The notes beneath the pieces were generated by a model, which saw only the letters and a program-made list of their open reading frames with translations, ran no database searches and had not been told where the DNA came from. The position numbers were made by a program, and so were the translations under genes. From Podospora pseudocomata (Eukaryota; Ascomycota; Sordariomycetes; Sordariales; Podosporaceae), in assembly GCF_035222375.1 (NCBI RefSeq), contig NC_085890.1, positions 2,728,001 to 2,792,000 of the forward strand: a stretch of 64,000 nt of DNA, written 5' to 3'. Each line of letters begins with the position of its first letter. Positions within the stretch are counted from its first letter, which is position 1. Shown piece after piece: positions 45,420-57,221 of this stretch.

Positions 45420-46911
45420 ATGGCACCATCCGCGGCGAACCCGACGGCTCCGGCCGCTAACGGACAGTCCGCCGCCCCCGCCGACGATGTCCCGATAGGA
45501 CCTGTCACCGGCCTGTCTGAGATGGCCACCCAGTACATCTCGGAGCAGACACTACAACAGAGGCTCAAGGCCATAGCGTACGAAGAGGCAAAGGACGACC
45601 ATTATAGGATAAGAGGCGTCCAATTGATTGACAACGTCCGCGAGGCACTGCAATTGTACGGCCACCATTGCTTTCGTGACCAAGTTCAAGACGCTGACGC
45701 GCTGCTAGACCCATCAAGACATTCGATACCGCAGCGATATACTACCACCGATTTCGGATCAGGTTTCCAAGTAGCGAATACAACTATGAAGATGTTGCAC
45801 TTGCCGCTTTGTTTGTGGCCTGCAAGTCTGAGGATACCATCAAAAAGTCACGAGATATTCTCTGCGCTGCCCATAACCTACGGTCACCCCACGACAAGAA
45901 GACACCCGATGACAAGGTAAGGATGTTCTTCGTCCATCCACTTTCTGAAATCTGTCCTGACAGCCAACGCAGCATTTTGACGCCCCCTCCAAGTTCACGA
46001 TAGGACTTGAACGCCACATTCTCGAAACCATCGGCTTCGACTTTCGAGCGCCATACCCGCAGAAGTTGTTGATCAAGATGGCCAAGAAGCTGGTACCGGA
46101 AGGGGAGCGCAACATGAAGTTTCCACGGGGAGAATGGAGCACGCTCACTTCATCGGAAAAACTACTACATACGGCCTACGACATGTCCATTGACATTTAC
46201 AAGACCTTCGTGCCCATCAAGCAGACAGCCCTCACCATGGTGTTGTCTATTGTGAGACTCACGGCCATGTTGATGGAACAAAGCTTGGAGCCGCCGAGGT
46301 TCAAAACGAAGGTGGCATCGCGTACGCAAGAAGCGTGTGTGTATGAGACGATGTTGGATCTTATGGATCTGTACACTACCCACCCACGTTCCACCAAGGT
46401 CGGACTCAACTACGAGCTTCAGCACCTGATGGATGTCAAGATCGAGATCAACAAGAGAATGACAGCCGAAGGCTTTCAGCGATACAACGCCATGTGCAAA
46501 AAGTGCACCGATCAACCTGACAACCGTTCTGTCACGCCGGGGTCCGTAACCTCGCCAGCAACCAACATCTCCGGGACCGGGGGGACCTCAGTTAAGCGCA
46601 AGAGGGCGAACAGCGAAGGCACCCTGCGCTTCGTGTTTGACGTGGGAGCTGCCCGCCAGGAACGAAATCTGGCTGCGACATATTTCAACGACGAATACGA
46701 GGAGTACGAGGTGGAGGTGGAAGAAGAGATCAAGGTCCCACCAACTGACCCCCGGCATAACGCGGGCGGCGGACGGGGCAGCCATCACGGGCACCACGGT
46801 GGCCACCACAACAATCGACACGACTACGGCTACCACAACAGAGGCGGTAGGCACCCATATCACGATAACCGACACAGGGGCAACCGGCGAGGAGGCGCTG
46901 GGATGAACTAG
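45420..46911 (+). CDS. CTK2-like cyclin (CTD kinase subunit)
   Basis: Three exons (45420-45655, 45709-45916, 45973-46911) give 460 residues. Cyclin boxes span about residues 40-270, with IKTFDTAAIYYHRFRIRF, ALAALFVACKSEDT and FTIGLERHILETIGFDF, the pattern of cyclin K/L/CTK2 proteins that activate RNA polymerase II CTD kinases. The tail has KRKRANSEGTLRFVFDVG, an acidic patch and a His/Gly/Asn-rich end. The stop is TAG at 46909-46911. A second TAG follows in frame at 46933-46935, after which the same frame stays open to 47682 with Pro/Lys-rich, protein-like content. Longer relatives with Pro-rich tails would fit. Promoter use and transcript end are not visible. Confidence 0.85.
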
Positions 46912-46935
46912 AGGTCTGCGCCGAGGTCGGGCTAG

Positions 46936-47682
46936 GCGTCTCCTCCGGGTATTGGACACGGCCAGCCGACACCGGACCAGCCTTTTCCTCCTGAGCCTCA
47001 GTTCACGTTGTCTATTCGGCCAAAGCCATCTGAAAAGCCCAAAGACCCTGTATTTGAAACGCCGAAAGAACCCGCGCCTGGGAAGGCCAAAGAACCAATA
47101 CCCAAACAGGTCGAACAACTGACAACACCTCAGAAGAGAGTCGTCCCCGACGAAGCCGATAAGCCAGGCTCGCCGAGTGCAAAGCGCCCTGCCGTGGCAT
47201 ACACTGCTGCTGTGTACCGTGCCGTGCCGCAGCCCTATGGTCATGCCCATCCCAAGCAGCCTGTGGCTCAGGATCCCTACCACGTCACGTATTCCGCCGG
47301 CGGTGGGCCATCGGGGTATGCGCATCTGGGGAGAGTGGTGCCTCAAGCATTTTTCAACAGGCTCAGGGGCCGGCGTTTCGTACGAGACAGGACCCATCCG
47401 TGGCACGACCCCAGTAGTGCCACGACAGGGCGGACAAGAAGTCGATATGTAGGAAGGAACGAGTTGCCTCCTTGGAGGCGAGGTGGTAGTCTTGTGCCTG
47501 CGGCGGAGGTGCAGGGTCAACAGCAGGGCAGCGCGTCGGGTGAGACGGAAGGTCCACCACAACAGACCGATGCGCCGGACGAGAAGCAGGAGGGCGCTAC
47601 CAAGGATGAGGAAGAAGGTGCAGCAGCACAGGACCAGGAGCAGAAGAAAGACACAGCAGAAGATGAGAAGCCCGAGGGATAG
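46936..47682 (+). other. open frame continuing the cyclin frame after two TAGs
   Basis: In the same frame as the cyclin gene, 248 codons stay open, from SPPGIGHGQPTPDQPFPPEP through IRPKPSEKPKDPVFETPKEP to an acidic Gln/Glu-rich end (DEEEGAAAQDQEQKKDTAED). It lacks a good in-frame ATG at its beginning, which argues for a tail of the upstream protein over a separate gene. It could be a lost C-terminal extension. Confidence 0.5.
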
Positions 47683-47976
47683 AAAGACATGTTGTCATGC
47701 TGGGTGTGTTATTGGTGTTTGGAGTCTACGGGAGTTCTGATCAGCGGATGATGATTGATACCCAAAAATACACCACAAGACGGTGAGGCGGCTTGATGTG
47801 CAGGTTTTGGAAAAGAGGCAAGGCATTGCTGCTGCTCAAAGTGTATAAATTCTAGATGAAGACTTTGGGGGGGATCGTTCGTTCCCGAAAGCGAGAAAAT
47901 AGTACCCAACCTACCAACCAACGTCATGCTAAACATGAGAGCGTATGCAAATGCTTTTTTTTTTTCTAAAGGGGGC

Positions 47977-49948
47977 TCAAGTATCCTCCTCCCCCCGCCT
48001 CATCAACGCTTCCCTCAGCAGTTGCCTATGCTCCTTTATCACCTCATCCGCCTCCTTTGTCCGTCCCTGCACCCTGAGGCATTGATCAAGCGCGAGGAGC
48101 CCATCAGAAAGGTGGACGTCCTCCCCGTGCTCTTTCCAGCTTATGCGGCCCCGTTTTATCACCTGTCGGAAGATCCCCTCGGCGGCTCGTACATCCCCCA
48201 TGGCCATCTTTATGGAGCCGTACAAGAGATTGAACGACTCGGAGGCCTCCTGGACTTTGTTGACCTCTTTTAGTTTTATCGGATCGAGGAGGATGGGCTC
48301 GAGGAGGGAGGAGGCGGAGGTTAGGTCGCCTAGGGTGAAGTAATGGGATGCCAGCCAGGCGCGGACGTCCATTTCCCTGCCGTCGAACACGTCAGGGAGG
48401 GAGGAGGTTACCCGAGTAAAAAGGGAGTGAAATTTGGGGGTGAGGAGGGTGGAGGAGGAGGGATGGTGGGGGGGGAGGGAGGTGAAGATGGAGAGGTTGG
48501 ACAGTTCTATTGTTCTTTTGTGGAGGGGGGAGTAGTGGGAGGAAAAAAGGGAGACGGCGAGGGAGATGAGGGAGGAGAGGTGGGTGTGGTTGATTAGGGG
48601 GGACTTGTCATCGTTGTCTGGTGATGGTGAGGAGGGGGGCGAAAACAGGAGGGATTTTCCGTTGGAGTAGAGGACTTTCCAGAGCTGGGCGGTGGGGTGG
48701 GGGATGGCGCCGTTTTGGAGGCGGACGGTTTCGGTCAGTTCGAAGAGGTGTTTGAGGAGGTAGGTTTCCAGCCGTTGGAAGTTTGGGTCGGGGATGGAGC
48801 GGAAGAGGGTGAGGGCGTGCATTACCCAGAAGAAGAGGAGGGGTGATTCTCGACCGCTGGAGAGGGTGGAGGTGAGCTCGGCGAAGGTGATGCGGATTAC
48901 TTTTATTGACTGGGCGCGGTTGTCGGGGTGGGAGGTGTCGTGGAACAGACGGACGGCGGTCATCAGCCGGCGCCAGATCTCGAAGCCGCGGCGGACGCCG
49001 GTGTGGGTTGCCACCACGGCTTTGTCGTTGCGGGCTTGGTCTGGGGAGGTGGTGTCTTCGAGGAAGGACCAGCGGTTGGAGGTGAAGGATGCCGTGAAGT
49101 AATCCCTCACGGCGCGGTACATGTTCTCGGTTGACTGGAGGGTGTCGGGTGCCTGGAGGTTTCGAGGGGAGGGTGATCGGGAGAGGGACAAGGCGGTGGA
49201 GGTGGATGGGGGGGAGCTGGCGGTTTGCTTTCGGGATTTGTGTTGTCGGAGGCGTTCGTCGTCCGTCATGAGCGACAAATCGATCCATTTGCCGTTTACT
49301 AGCAATAAACCTCTCCGTCGCTGTACATAAGGGACAGCATGCTGTTCATGATGGTGCGATGGAATGATCTCCTCGACATCATCTTCCTGAAGTTCGGGTT
49401 CGGGTTCGGGTTGGGCATGCTGGCTGGCGTCTCCTGCTGCGGGCCGCATCGGCATCGGCATCGGCACGGGTTGCTTCAGCTTCGGCTTCCTTGGCCTGTT
49501 AGCCAAAGCGCTGTCCGATCTCTTACGTTTCCCGAGGCCCCATCGTTTAAATCGTGCTCTGTACATTTTGTTCCTGTGGGTTTTGGTTTTGCTCGTCAGC
49601 AAACCCCCATCCCCTGCGCGAGTGGCCGACTTACGTGGCAAGGAAGCCATATCGAACCTCCATCGTCTGCATCAGCTGCGTCAGGGTTTCACGATGGTAC
49701 AGCTGGGTGATTATTTCCCTGTGCTTGTTGAAGTCCTCCTCGGTCGCCCATTTCTTCGTTCCGGTACTACTGCCTCCTCCTCCTCCTCCTCCTCCTCCTC
49801 CTCCTCCTCCTCCACCTCCTCCTTCTCTTCCTCCTTCTTCTTCTCCTTCTCCTCCTGTCAGGCCTGTGATGCCGCTAGCCGGTAGTGCAGCTTCCCGTTC
49901 GACTGCCACGGTTGAAGGCCCGGGGCCAGCTCCGTCGCTTGCCACCAT
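47977..49948 (-). CDS. Clr5-domain protein
   Basis: Two exons (49948-49635 and 49573-47977) give 636 residues. A poly-Gly run (about residues 45-62) precedes the Clr5 domain: WATEEDFNKHREIITQLYHR, then, across the intron, TNKMYRARFKRWGLGKRKR. Clr5 is a small helical domain at the N-terminus of many fungal nuclear or TPR proteins. A long helical part follows and its end resembles TPR packing (LGDLTSASSLLEPILLDP; MAMGDVRAAEGIFRQVIK). I start at 49948 because it is the first ATG in frame. The role is unknown; transcriptional or chromatin-related function is inferred from the domain. Confidence 0.75.
49771..49822. repeat. CCT microsatellite encoding poly-Gly (minus strand)
   Basis: About 15 uninterrupted triplets lie inside the first exon of the Clr5 gene. 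Length variation here would change the Gly tract without changing frame. Confidence 0.9.
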
Positions 49949-50399
49949 ACTATTTTCCCCGCCCGGACGGATGTTCCCGTGAGACTTTTGCAAAAACCCA
50001 GAATACTGACCAGTGGTTTGTACACGGTTTGCTATAGCGGAACACGGAACGACGCGGGCGCTCCAGGTGCAAAAGAGGATCGTGGATTTTTATTCAGGAA
50101 CAGCTACCGGCGGCGAAGGAGATGCGGAGAAGGATAGGATAAGATGGGCTGCCTGGTAGGTGGTGGTGGTCGTGTGGAAAAGGGTAGTGGAAAGTGTCCA
50201 AGTTCTGGGAGAAGCTGATGGTGGGACGACAAACGCGGGATGGAAAGCGACGGCATGCAGCACACCCCCTCTCAGGTCCGGGGGACTGCCAGGCCCTTTC
50301 AAATCATGCAAGATGCCGAGAAATAAGGGCACATGGCAAGACCCGTGGACATGGCAGCGGGTTGCTGGGAGAAGCGCTTCGGCAACGGGAGAGGCGCTG

Positions 50400-50420
50400 T
50401 TGCGCGTGCGTGCGTGCGTG

Positions 50421-50453
<33 letters not shown>

Positions 50454-50460
50454 GAGTGTT
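50400..50460. repeat. GT/GC dinucleotide microsatellite
   Basis: An alternating purine-pyrimidine tract (tgcgtgcgtgtgtgtgtgcg and on) of about 60 bp. Confidence 0.9.
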
Positions 50461-50652
50461 GTGCGACAGGGGCATGGGAGTGGTGTGCATAAAATGTTCG
50501 GGTGGGATCCAATCAGCGGCGTGCCATCCCGCGTGGTTGTTGGCTGGCTGCTGGTGACGACGACCCAGCAGCAGCTCACACACACACACCCACGGCAATG
50601 CAAGAAGATATGTCCGAAGAGCCTGTTGCGTCAGAACGTAAAGGGGGTCAAG

Positions 50653-50700
50653 CTTGGGGAGATTGGATGGTGGCTTGGGGAGATTGGATGGTGGCTTGGG
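50653..50700. repeat. 21-bp tandem duplication
   Basis: cttggggagattggatggtgg occurs twice exactly and begins a third time. Confidence 0.9.
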
Positions 50701-51420
50701 GTAGGTAGCCAGCAGTGGTGGTGATGAGTTGTGGTCTTGGGAGGTGCGGTTGATGTAAGCTTCTTGGCAGTGAGTTTTCAAGATGATGTTGGCGGCCGAT
50801 CTGACTGAGTCGGCGAGCAGGAAAGACAACTCAACTCGCTAATGCTTTTATAGAAGGTGTTTGGGTCTTGTGCGTTACGTTCCGGCGCCCCTGTTTGCCG
50901 ATTCTCACTGTTCTGCCGCCAACAGACTCGACCATGTTGCTGCCGTACCACCGAGGGGTATATCTGAGGAATTAACTTTGTGACAGCTAAGGATGGTGTT
51001 TTCTGTTTTTGACTAATGTAACCGAAGTTCATTATGCTCGGCACCTGTCTTTGGATGTCTGGTGATGTCAGATTGCCATACGTGGCATGAGAGAATGCTG
51101 TTTTTTACCATGCCATCACAGCTTCTATGGCAGTGAGAAGGCATTGATTGTGGTCTATACACTGACCAAAGGTAAGCGGTAACCCATATCCCCAGCAAAA
51201 GCCAAGAGAAGCATTCAAACTTTCCACAGCTAAAGCAATTAAAGGTGACAGCGCAGAAGAAACGAATCGGGTATCATTGGCGCGCACTCTCGCGCTGCAC
51301 ATGGCTCAAAGGACCAGAGCAAACAATCCCCAACTCCGCTCATAACGACACCCCCAGATTCCGCAAAGACAGACCCCAGACTCGGAAAAGAAAACTTCTC
51401 CCGGGCCAAACCCGCCGCGC

Positions 51421-51573
51421 CTAGACAACCTCATCGGCCTTGTCACTCACTACGTTCGAACCCTTCTCCTGCTCTTGTCGCTCCTCAGTATCGGTTCTCC
51501 GGTGCTCCTCGGCAACATTGTTCTGCTCCTCGGTATCCTTGTCCTCCTGCTCATCAGCAGCATCCTTGCTCTG
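51421..51573 (-). other. open frame after the HAD-like gene's TAG
   Basis: Fifty codons continue in frame after the TAG at 51574-51576, with content like the preceding acidic tail (QSKDAADEQEDKDTEEQNNV), to a TAG at 51421-51423. The composition is continuous across the stop. Confidence 0.55.
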
Positions 51574-52639
51574 CTACTCCTCAGCATTGTCCATCTGCTG
51601 CTCGCCGGCATCCTTCTCCCCATCCTCAACTTCAACCACCTCCTTCTCAACCGAATCGACAACTTTGTCCGTGGCACGACCGGGTGGAACTGGACGAGCC
51701 GGAGCAGTCTCGGGAAGAGCAAGACCAAACACGGCGTAGCCAAATTCGTCCAAATCCTCCACGATCAAAGCGCACCAAGATTCCTGCTCGACGCTGATCT
51801 CGGCCTCGGTGCGGGCGACGTACACGAGAGGGTAATTCCACGTCTCGGAATTCTCTCCCTTCTCACGATGGGATTCGAGCTGCTTGATGGTGCCCTCGAT
51901 CAACATCATCTCTTCGCGCTTGAGTTTGTTGCTGTCGTCTCCTGTGTGCGGGAATTCAGTTGGCAGCTGAAGGGGAGAAAAAGGAAATCGGAATGGCTTA
52001 CCCTCCACTTTGAGTCCCTTGTCCTTGAGGTACTCATCATACGCCTCGATAATGTCCTTGGTCTCGATGGGACGGGGCGGGGCTGCGACACCGCGGCTGA
52101 TCCAGGCGTTTTCATTGTCGATGTAGATGTCAAAGATGTCGACGGTTCCCAACCGGAGCAGGGCATCGACTATCAAGGGGCTGTTGTCACTGTAGAGAAC
52201 GAGGACGAAGCCCTCCTCCTTGGCGGCGCGGAGAACGCGGACTGAGTCGCTGAAATAGGCAAGCTGCTCGACGGCGTTGGCTCTGCCGTAGGCTTTCATG
52301 TAGGCCTCCTCGGAAGCCTTTTGCTTGGCGCGGTACTCTTTCCTGGAGATGCCGAGGTGGGCGAGCATGTCAGGCCTGCGGGAGAGGTCTGGTTAGAGAG
52401 TCCAGAAAAGCGAGAAGATTTTTTGCGACTCACCAGGCACCGCTGTAGGAGTACGCCTCCATGACCTCGTCTTGGGTGGGCATCGGGTGGGTGGGAAAGA
52501 CCTTCTGGAAGACCTTGTGCATGGCGTGGCAGATGCCGGTGCGGTTCTCGAGAATGGCGCTGGCGTCGAACACGAGGGCTTTGGGACGGACACCCTCGTA
52601 TTTGGGGATCTCGTCCACCTTGTCGAAGGAGCGCTTCAT
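51574..52639 (-). CDS. HAD-like protein with substituted motif I
   Basis: Three exons (52639-52434, 52375-52002, 51941-51574) give 315 residues to the first stop. The middle intron (52001-51942) is 60 nt and in frame, so it could be missed. HAD features are KALVFDASAILENRTG (motif I, with Ser where the second Asp normally sits), a helical cap, and VLVLYSDNSPLIVDALL (motif II). The late acidic motif may be CALIVEDLDEFGYAVFG. The missing second Asp suggests altered or lost phosphatase activity. The C-terminus is acidic. The first stop is TAG (51576-51574), beyond which the same frame continues for 50 Glu/Gln-rich codons to a second TAG at 51421. Upstream exons at 52965-53329 might belong to it. 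Confidence 0.65.
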
Positions 52640-52964
52640 TGGGGCCCGTTCACCTGGTTGAAAGTGTTAGTTGGTAGCGAAAGGTTCTGGGGAGAGGTGA
52701 GAGGTGAGAGGCGTTCAGGGAGGTCAAGATGTTGTGGAAGGTGAAGGGAATTGCGAGAGGCGAAGAAATTTGTAGATGGGCAAGAGGCTCTGGAAGGTAG
52801 GATATGTAGCCCACCGGGCCACATGACTAAAGGAGTAGGGTATTGTTGGAGATGGGACGAAAGGAAGGCCCTGAGTGAGATCGGACGGAAAACATGGTCT
52901 CTGGGCTGGGTGATGTGTGTTGAAAAGACAAGAGTCTCAAGGATGATGGGACAAAGAGATGGAC

Positions 52965-53329
52965 CCGAAGCACCGCCTCCTGGCCCTCATGGACTCGTCC
53001 CAGAGCCTTCTCGTGCTCCTGTAATCTGTCCATGAGAGCCTCGAGGTGCTCGAGAGCCGGCTCGGAGCCGGGCTCGAAGTTGAACCTCGACGCGTTCGCT
53101 CATGGTGGTGATGGCTTGGGAACGAAGAGGGTGGAAAGGGAAGTGTGAATCTGGAGGTGGGTTTTGTGGGCTAGAGGAGGAATAGAAGAAAGTGCGGCTT
53201 GTGTGTGCGGTTGGGACTATAGGCGGCTTGGGTATCAAGGCAATGAGGCTGCGATGTCAACTTACCACCGTTGTCGTCGTCAGTGATCACGAACTCGCCG
53301 CTGATGTGCTGCGGCTTGGTGGGAGACAT
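52965..53329 (-). CDS. short two-exon coding segment, 3' end unresolved
   Basis: An exon from 53329 to 53266 (MSPTKPQHISGEFVITDDDN) ends in a GTAAGT donor and joins in frame to one starting at 53098 (ANASRFNFEPGSEPALEHLE, then a helical MDRLQEHEKALGRVHEGQEA). Codon bias is coding-like. Beyond about 52965 the frame becomes less convincing. It may be a small gene of its own or the 5' exons of the HAD-like gene. No family is recognised. Confidence 0.45.
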
Positions 53330-53924
53330 CTCGGCGTTTTGCCAGCCGACAGGGTGATTGTGGTTGGTGTTGAAGGAATAGGAGGCGGGGCTAGAGAGTT
53401 ATTTCGACCGTCGACGGTGGAAATACTTATAATAGCCTGGCATATCGTGGTGAGTGAAAAGGCAAGAACCTGACAATAGGTGGCCTTGGTATTCACATTT
53501 GTGGGCTCTCATTCAGTCTGGGACCACAATAACAGCATTTTGCAACTCCTTATCTTGCTCTTCATTCTGATAGCTTCTTTCAGCCTCTGCTTGAGCCATT
53601 ATTCCTATTCACTTGAGTGATTGTCTCCTATATCGCTCCTCGATCTTGAAGTTGACCCTAACCCTGAGAAGGCTGGTTGGATCCCAGCAAATTCAGATCA
53701 AGTCGGGTTTCGCGGCATTTCTTGGTCCCAACACTTGACATGATCTATTTTCAGCATCAGTGCCAAATTTGATCAACATTTTTGATTCATGAGCCGAAGT
53801 TTCATGAAATATACCACACAGCCAACAGAATCATTTTGTATCTTCAGGTTTCGACTTCAGGTCGGTTCCTCCACTTCAGAGCTTGACTCATGTAGCTCTT
53901 TCAACTGACAAAGCCATAGGCATC
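53330..53924. promoter_or_regulatory. divergent intergenic region
   Basis: About 600 bp separate divergent starts. It probably contains promoters for both. No specific site was identified. Confidence 0.35.
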
Positions 53925-55024
53925 ATGGGCAGCACCACCACCACCACCCCCGACATTCGCCTGTCGACAGACCTAATTTCTCATCTCCAAAAAGCCATCC
54001 CTCAAGACGGAACCCGCGACTCCCTCCTCAGCTCCGTCATCCCTTCCCTTCTGAAGAGCGTGGCCGAGATCGCCAGAGACCTCCAAAGCTCCCACCACGT
54101 CTCCGCAGCCGGCACCTCCAACATCTTTGGCGATGACCGTACGCTTTCCTTCTCATCTCCTTGCCTCAGACCAAATCATACTAATTTCAACCCCCAGAAC
54201 TCAACGTCGACGTCCAAGCCGAAGCCCACATCCGCCAAGCCATCACCTCCTGTCCCACCATCGTCACCGCCTCCAGCGAAGAAGACCCGGTCGAACGCCC
54301 CGTTGTCCACACCTCCTCCTCCTCCTCCTCCTCCTCCTCCTCATGCCACGAAAAATACACCCTCGCCTTCGACCCCCTAGACGGCAGCTCCATCATCCCC
54401 TCCAACTGGACGGTCGGCGCCATCATCGGCCTCTGGGACGGCCCCTCAGCCCTCAACACACCCCCCTCCAAATCCCAATTCCTCTCCATCCTGGGCGTCT
54501 TCGGCCCCCGCACAACAGCCATCATCGCCATCCGGCTCCTGTCTTCCCTTCCATCAATCTGCCTAGAAGCAGGCCTTGACAACCTAACCCAAACATGGGA
54601 ACTCACCCGCCCTGCTTTGTCTCTCTCGGCCCCGAACCCAAAGACCAAATACTTTTCTCCGGCCAATCTGAGGTCGGCGTCGGATATACCGCAGTATGCC
54701 GGCTTGGTGAGCCAGTATATCGCCCAGGCGTACACGCTGAGGTACTCGGGGGGGTTGGTGCCGGACATTGTCCACGGGTTGGTCAAGGGGCATGGGGTTT
54801 ACTTGTCGCCGGTGAGCGGGAGGCACGGGGCCAAATTGAGGCGGCTGTATGAGCTTTGTCCTGTCGCGCTGGTGGTCGAGTGCGCGGGGGGGGAGGCGGT
54901 GGAGTTTGAAAGGGGGGGGAGGCGGATTTTGGAGAGGGAGGTCAGGGAGACGGATGAGAGGGGGGGGATTGTTTGCGGGAGCGGGGAAGCTGTTGCGGAG
55001 GCGGTGGGTAGACTGTTTGCCTGA
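53925..55024 (+). CDS. sedoheptulose/fructose bisphosphatase-like protein
   Basis: Two exons (53925-54138 and 54198-55024) give 346 residues. The metal- and substrate-binding motif YTLAFDPLDGSSII (near residue 138) and the later YSGGLVPDIVHGLVKGHGVY are hallmarks of the FBPase/SBPase family, which removes the C1 phosphate of sugar bisphosphates with Mg2+. The spacing and the LVPDIVHG segment look closer to SBPase-type proteins, known in many fungi outside photosynthesis. A poly-Ser run encoded by TCC triplets (54310-54340) lies in a loop just before the active-site motif. No signal peptide; cytosolic location likely. Confidence 0.85.
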
Positions 55025-56094
55025 TTTTTGGAATAGAATGACGGAGCTTGGGGTCAGAGTTGGGTGGTGTGTTTTGGACAGGGAGGATAGATTTGAAAGT
55101 ATGTTTGATCGGAACGTTCGCTCCTCAGCACGCAAAATATCCAAATGTCTACCCGGTTCGAGAAACCCGGAAGCACGGCAAAGACAGCAACTAGTGATTG
55201 GCACCGGCGTTGATGCTTCCTTACCATGCCTGACTGGCGGTGGTTGCCGTTTGACATGGTTTTCGAAGCTTGATGATGTTGCGGAGTGGTCCTGGGTGAT
55301 GTTAGGCATTGGAAATATGCCTTCGCAACCCAACGAGCCAAAGAAACAGAGACGCCTTGACTAATCTCCGTCGGGATGTTGACGGGGGTCATCAGCTTTC
55401 AAGGATCGTCAAAGGATCACGATAAAGGTCAGACCTTAGTGCAGAAGGAGACAGGGGTGAGAAGCTGTTTGCTATTTTGGGCATTTTCTCCAGCAAACTT
55501 TATTTGCACCTCTGGAACTGTGGCTGACGGGCGGGCAACCGTTCCAGAGGCAGTGCAGCAGCTAAGCGCTAAACTTTGGGGACAACAGCCCCTGTCTTCA
55601 AAGATGAAGATGCCTTGACCACCAAGCCAGCAGCCAAATGCACCAAACGAAGCACATGCAGACCTCAAATTACAACCAACTCAACACCAGAATAACATAC
55701 AACCCGAGACCTATCCATAAGCTGCAAATACCCACCTACACACTCTACTCTGCACCAAAAGAACCCGAGACAACCTCCCCCCTGCAGCAGCCGGCGTGGT
55801 GGAGCCCCTGTCATGTCATCAAAGCCAAGCTGTGTTTCCCTTGCTTGTCGCTGCCTGCCTCAGATCTCACCATGCGCGCGTGGTGTGAATCGGCGTGAGC
55901 CACGTTTGAGATGTTGAGATTTTCCCGATCGTGGTAGTTCCCCGACGGTGTTTTTTTCTCTCCCTTCCCTCGTGGGAGGTGATGGGTGTATATCACTGAC
56001 CCAACCTCTTTCGTGGAACTTCTGTTCGTTCCGTCAGACATCCTCTTCTCCTCTCCAGCCATCCGACATCACCAACCAAACACAAAGCGCAAAA
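55025..56094. other. intergenic, no supported gene
   Basis: Short frames only. The right part is the leader of the SUR7-like gene. Confidence 0.45.
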
Positions 56095-57221
56095 ATGCCC
56101 CCCAAAACCCTCCTGCTCCAAACCCTCCCCCCCATCCTCCTCAACCTCGCCACCCTCATCCTCTGCTGCTTGGTGATCTTTTCCGGCTTCAACAACTCCC
56201 TCACCTCCATCCACTGGCTCAAGGTATTTATTTCCTTCTTTTCCCGTGGGAACCCCTTATATCTGCTAACTATCCCCAGATCGACAACACAGCCATCTCC
56301 CTCCCCACCCCCCTCCCCTCCTCGGTCCCCCTAAAAGACCTCTCAACCCTAGCCGGAACCGACTACCTCTCCCCTTCCTCCTCCCCCCTCCCAGACCACG
56401 CAACCCTCCACCTCCTGACGGAATGCTCCCTCACCCCCGCATCAACAACCTGCTCCCCCCCCGACATCAACTTCTGGTTCCGCCCCGAACGCGACCTCAA
56501 ACTCTCCGAGCCCTCCCGCACCCACAACTCCATCCTCTTCAAGGACTCCCTCCGTTCCTACACCCGCTCGGCACGCTTCATCGAGTGGTCTTTCATCGTG
56601 GGTGTGATCTGCGCTCTTTCCGCCCCGGTGGAGAGCTACTTCTCCCCTTTGCTGGCAAGTATAACATGCGGGTTTGGGATGCTGTTCCTTGGCGCAGGGA
56701 CGATAACAGGCGCCGTGATTTACAAGCGACTTTCCGACGCGATCAATGATGTCTTTGGCGGGTTTGGGATCGCGGCCAAGAACGGGGGCTGGCCGGTGGC
56801 GTTGGGGTTGGTGGCGGCTGGGTTGTTTGGGGGGGCGTGTGGGGGGTATGTGATTGCTTATAGGAGGCAGAAGGGGAAGGGGTGGAAGATGGGGGGGGGT
56901 AGTGAAAGGGGTGTTGAGGGGGGAGAGGTGGATGTGCCGCTTGTGGGTGGTTACGAGAAGCAGAATAATGGTGGACAGCGACAACCACAGCAGCAGCAGC
57001 AGCAGCAGCAGCAAGGGGTGGTGATGGGGCATAGGGATGTGGAACGGAGGATGGAGGATGACTGGGCGGCGCCGGATGAGTATTCTGGGAGGAGGGGGGA
57101 TGGGAATAACACGAAAGGGAGTAGTAACGTCCCGCTTGTGTCGATGGGGGCGGGGGGGAATAACAGGCAGACGAGGGATTTGAACACGGCGTATGAGCCG
57201 TACAGCCGTGGGCAGTTTTGA
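56095..57221 (+). CDS. SUR7/PalI-family four-span membrane protein
   Basis: Two exons (56095-56223 and 56280-57221) give 356 residues. One membrane span sits at the N-terminus (LNLATLILCCLVIFSG), then an extracellular loop of about 140 residues, then three further spans (EWSFIVGVICALSAPV; SITCGFGMLFLGAGTITGAV; PVALGLVAAGLFGGACGGYV). A cytoplasmic tail contains a CAG-encoded poly-Gln run (about residues 295-305). This topology is typical of the claudin-like SUR7/PalI proteins of the fungal plasma membrane, involved in eisosomes or pH signalling. Which branch it belongs to cannot be told by eye. Confidence 0.75.
56988..57013. repeat. CAG microsatellite encoding poly-Gln
   Basis: About eight CAG triplets lie in the tail-coding part of the SUR7-like gene. 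Confidence 0.9.

Larger units (their letters stand above)
49949..51420. other. intergenic with microsatellites
   Basis: No gene supported. It contains the GT-rich tract at 50400-50460 and the 21-bp duplication at 50653-50700. Short frames overlapping these repeats are composition artefacts. Confidence 0.5.

Noticed and set aside
50090-50829. Long frames across the GT microsatellite
   Set aside because: They consist largely of the dinucleotide repeat read as His-Thr or Cys-Val, so they are composition artefacts.
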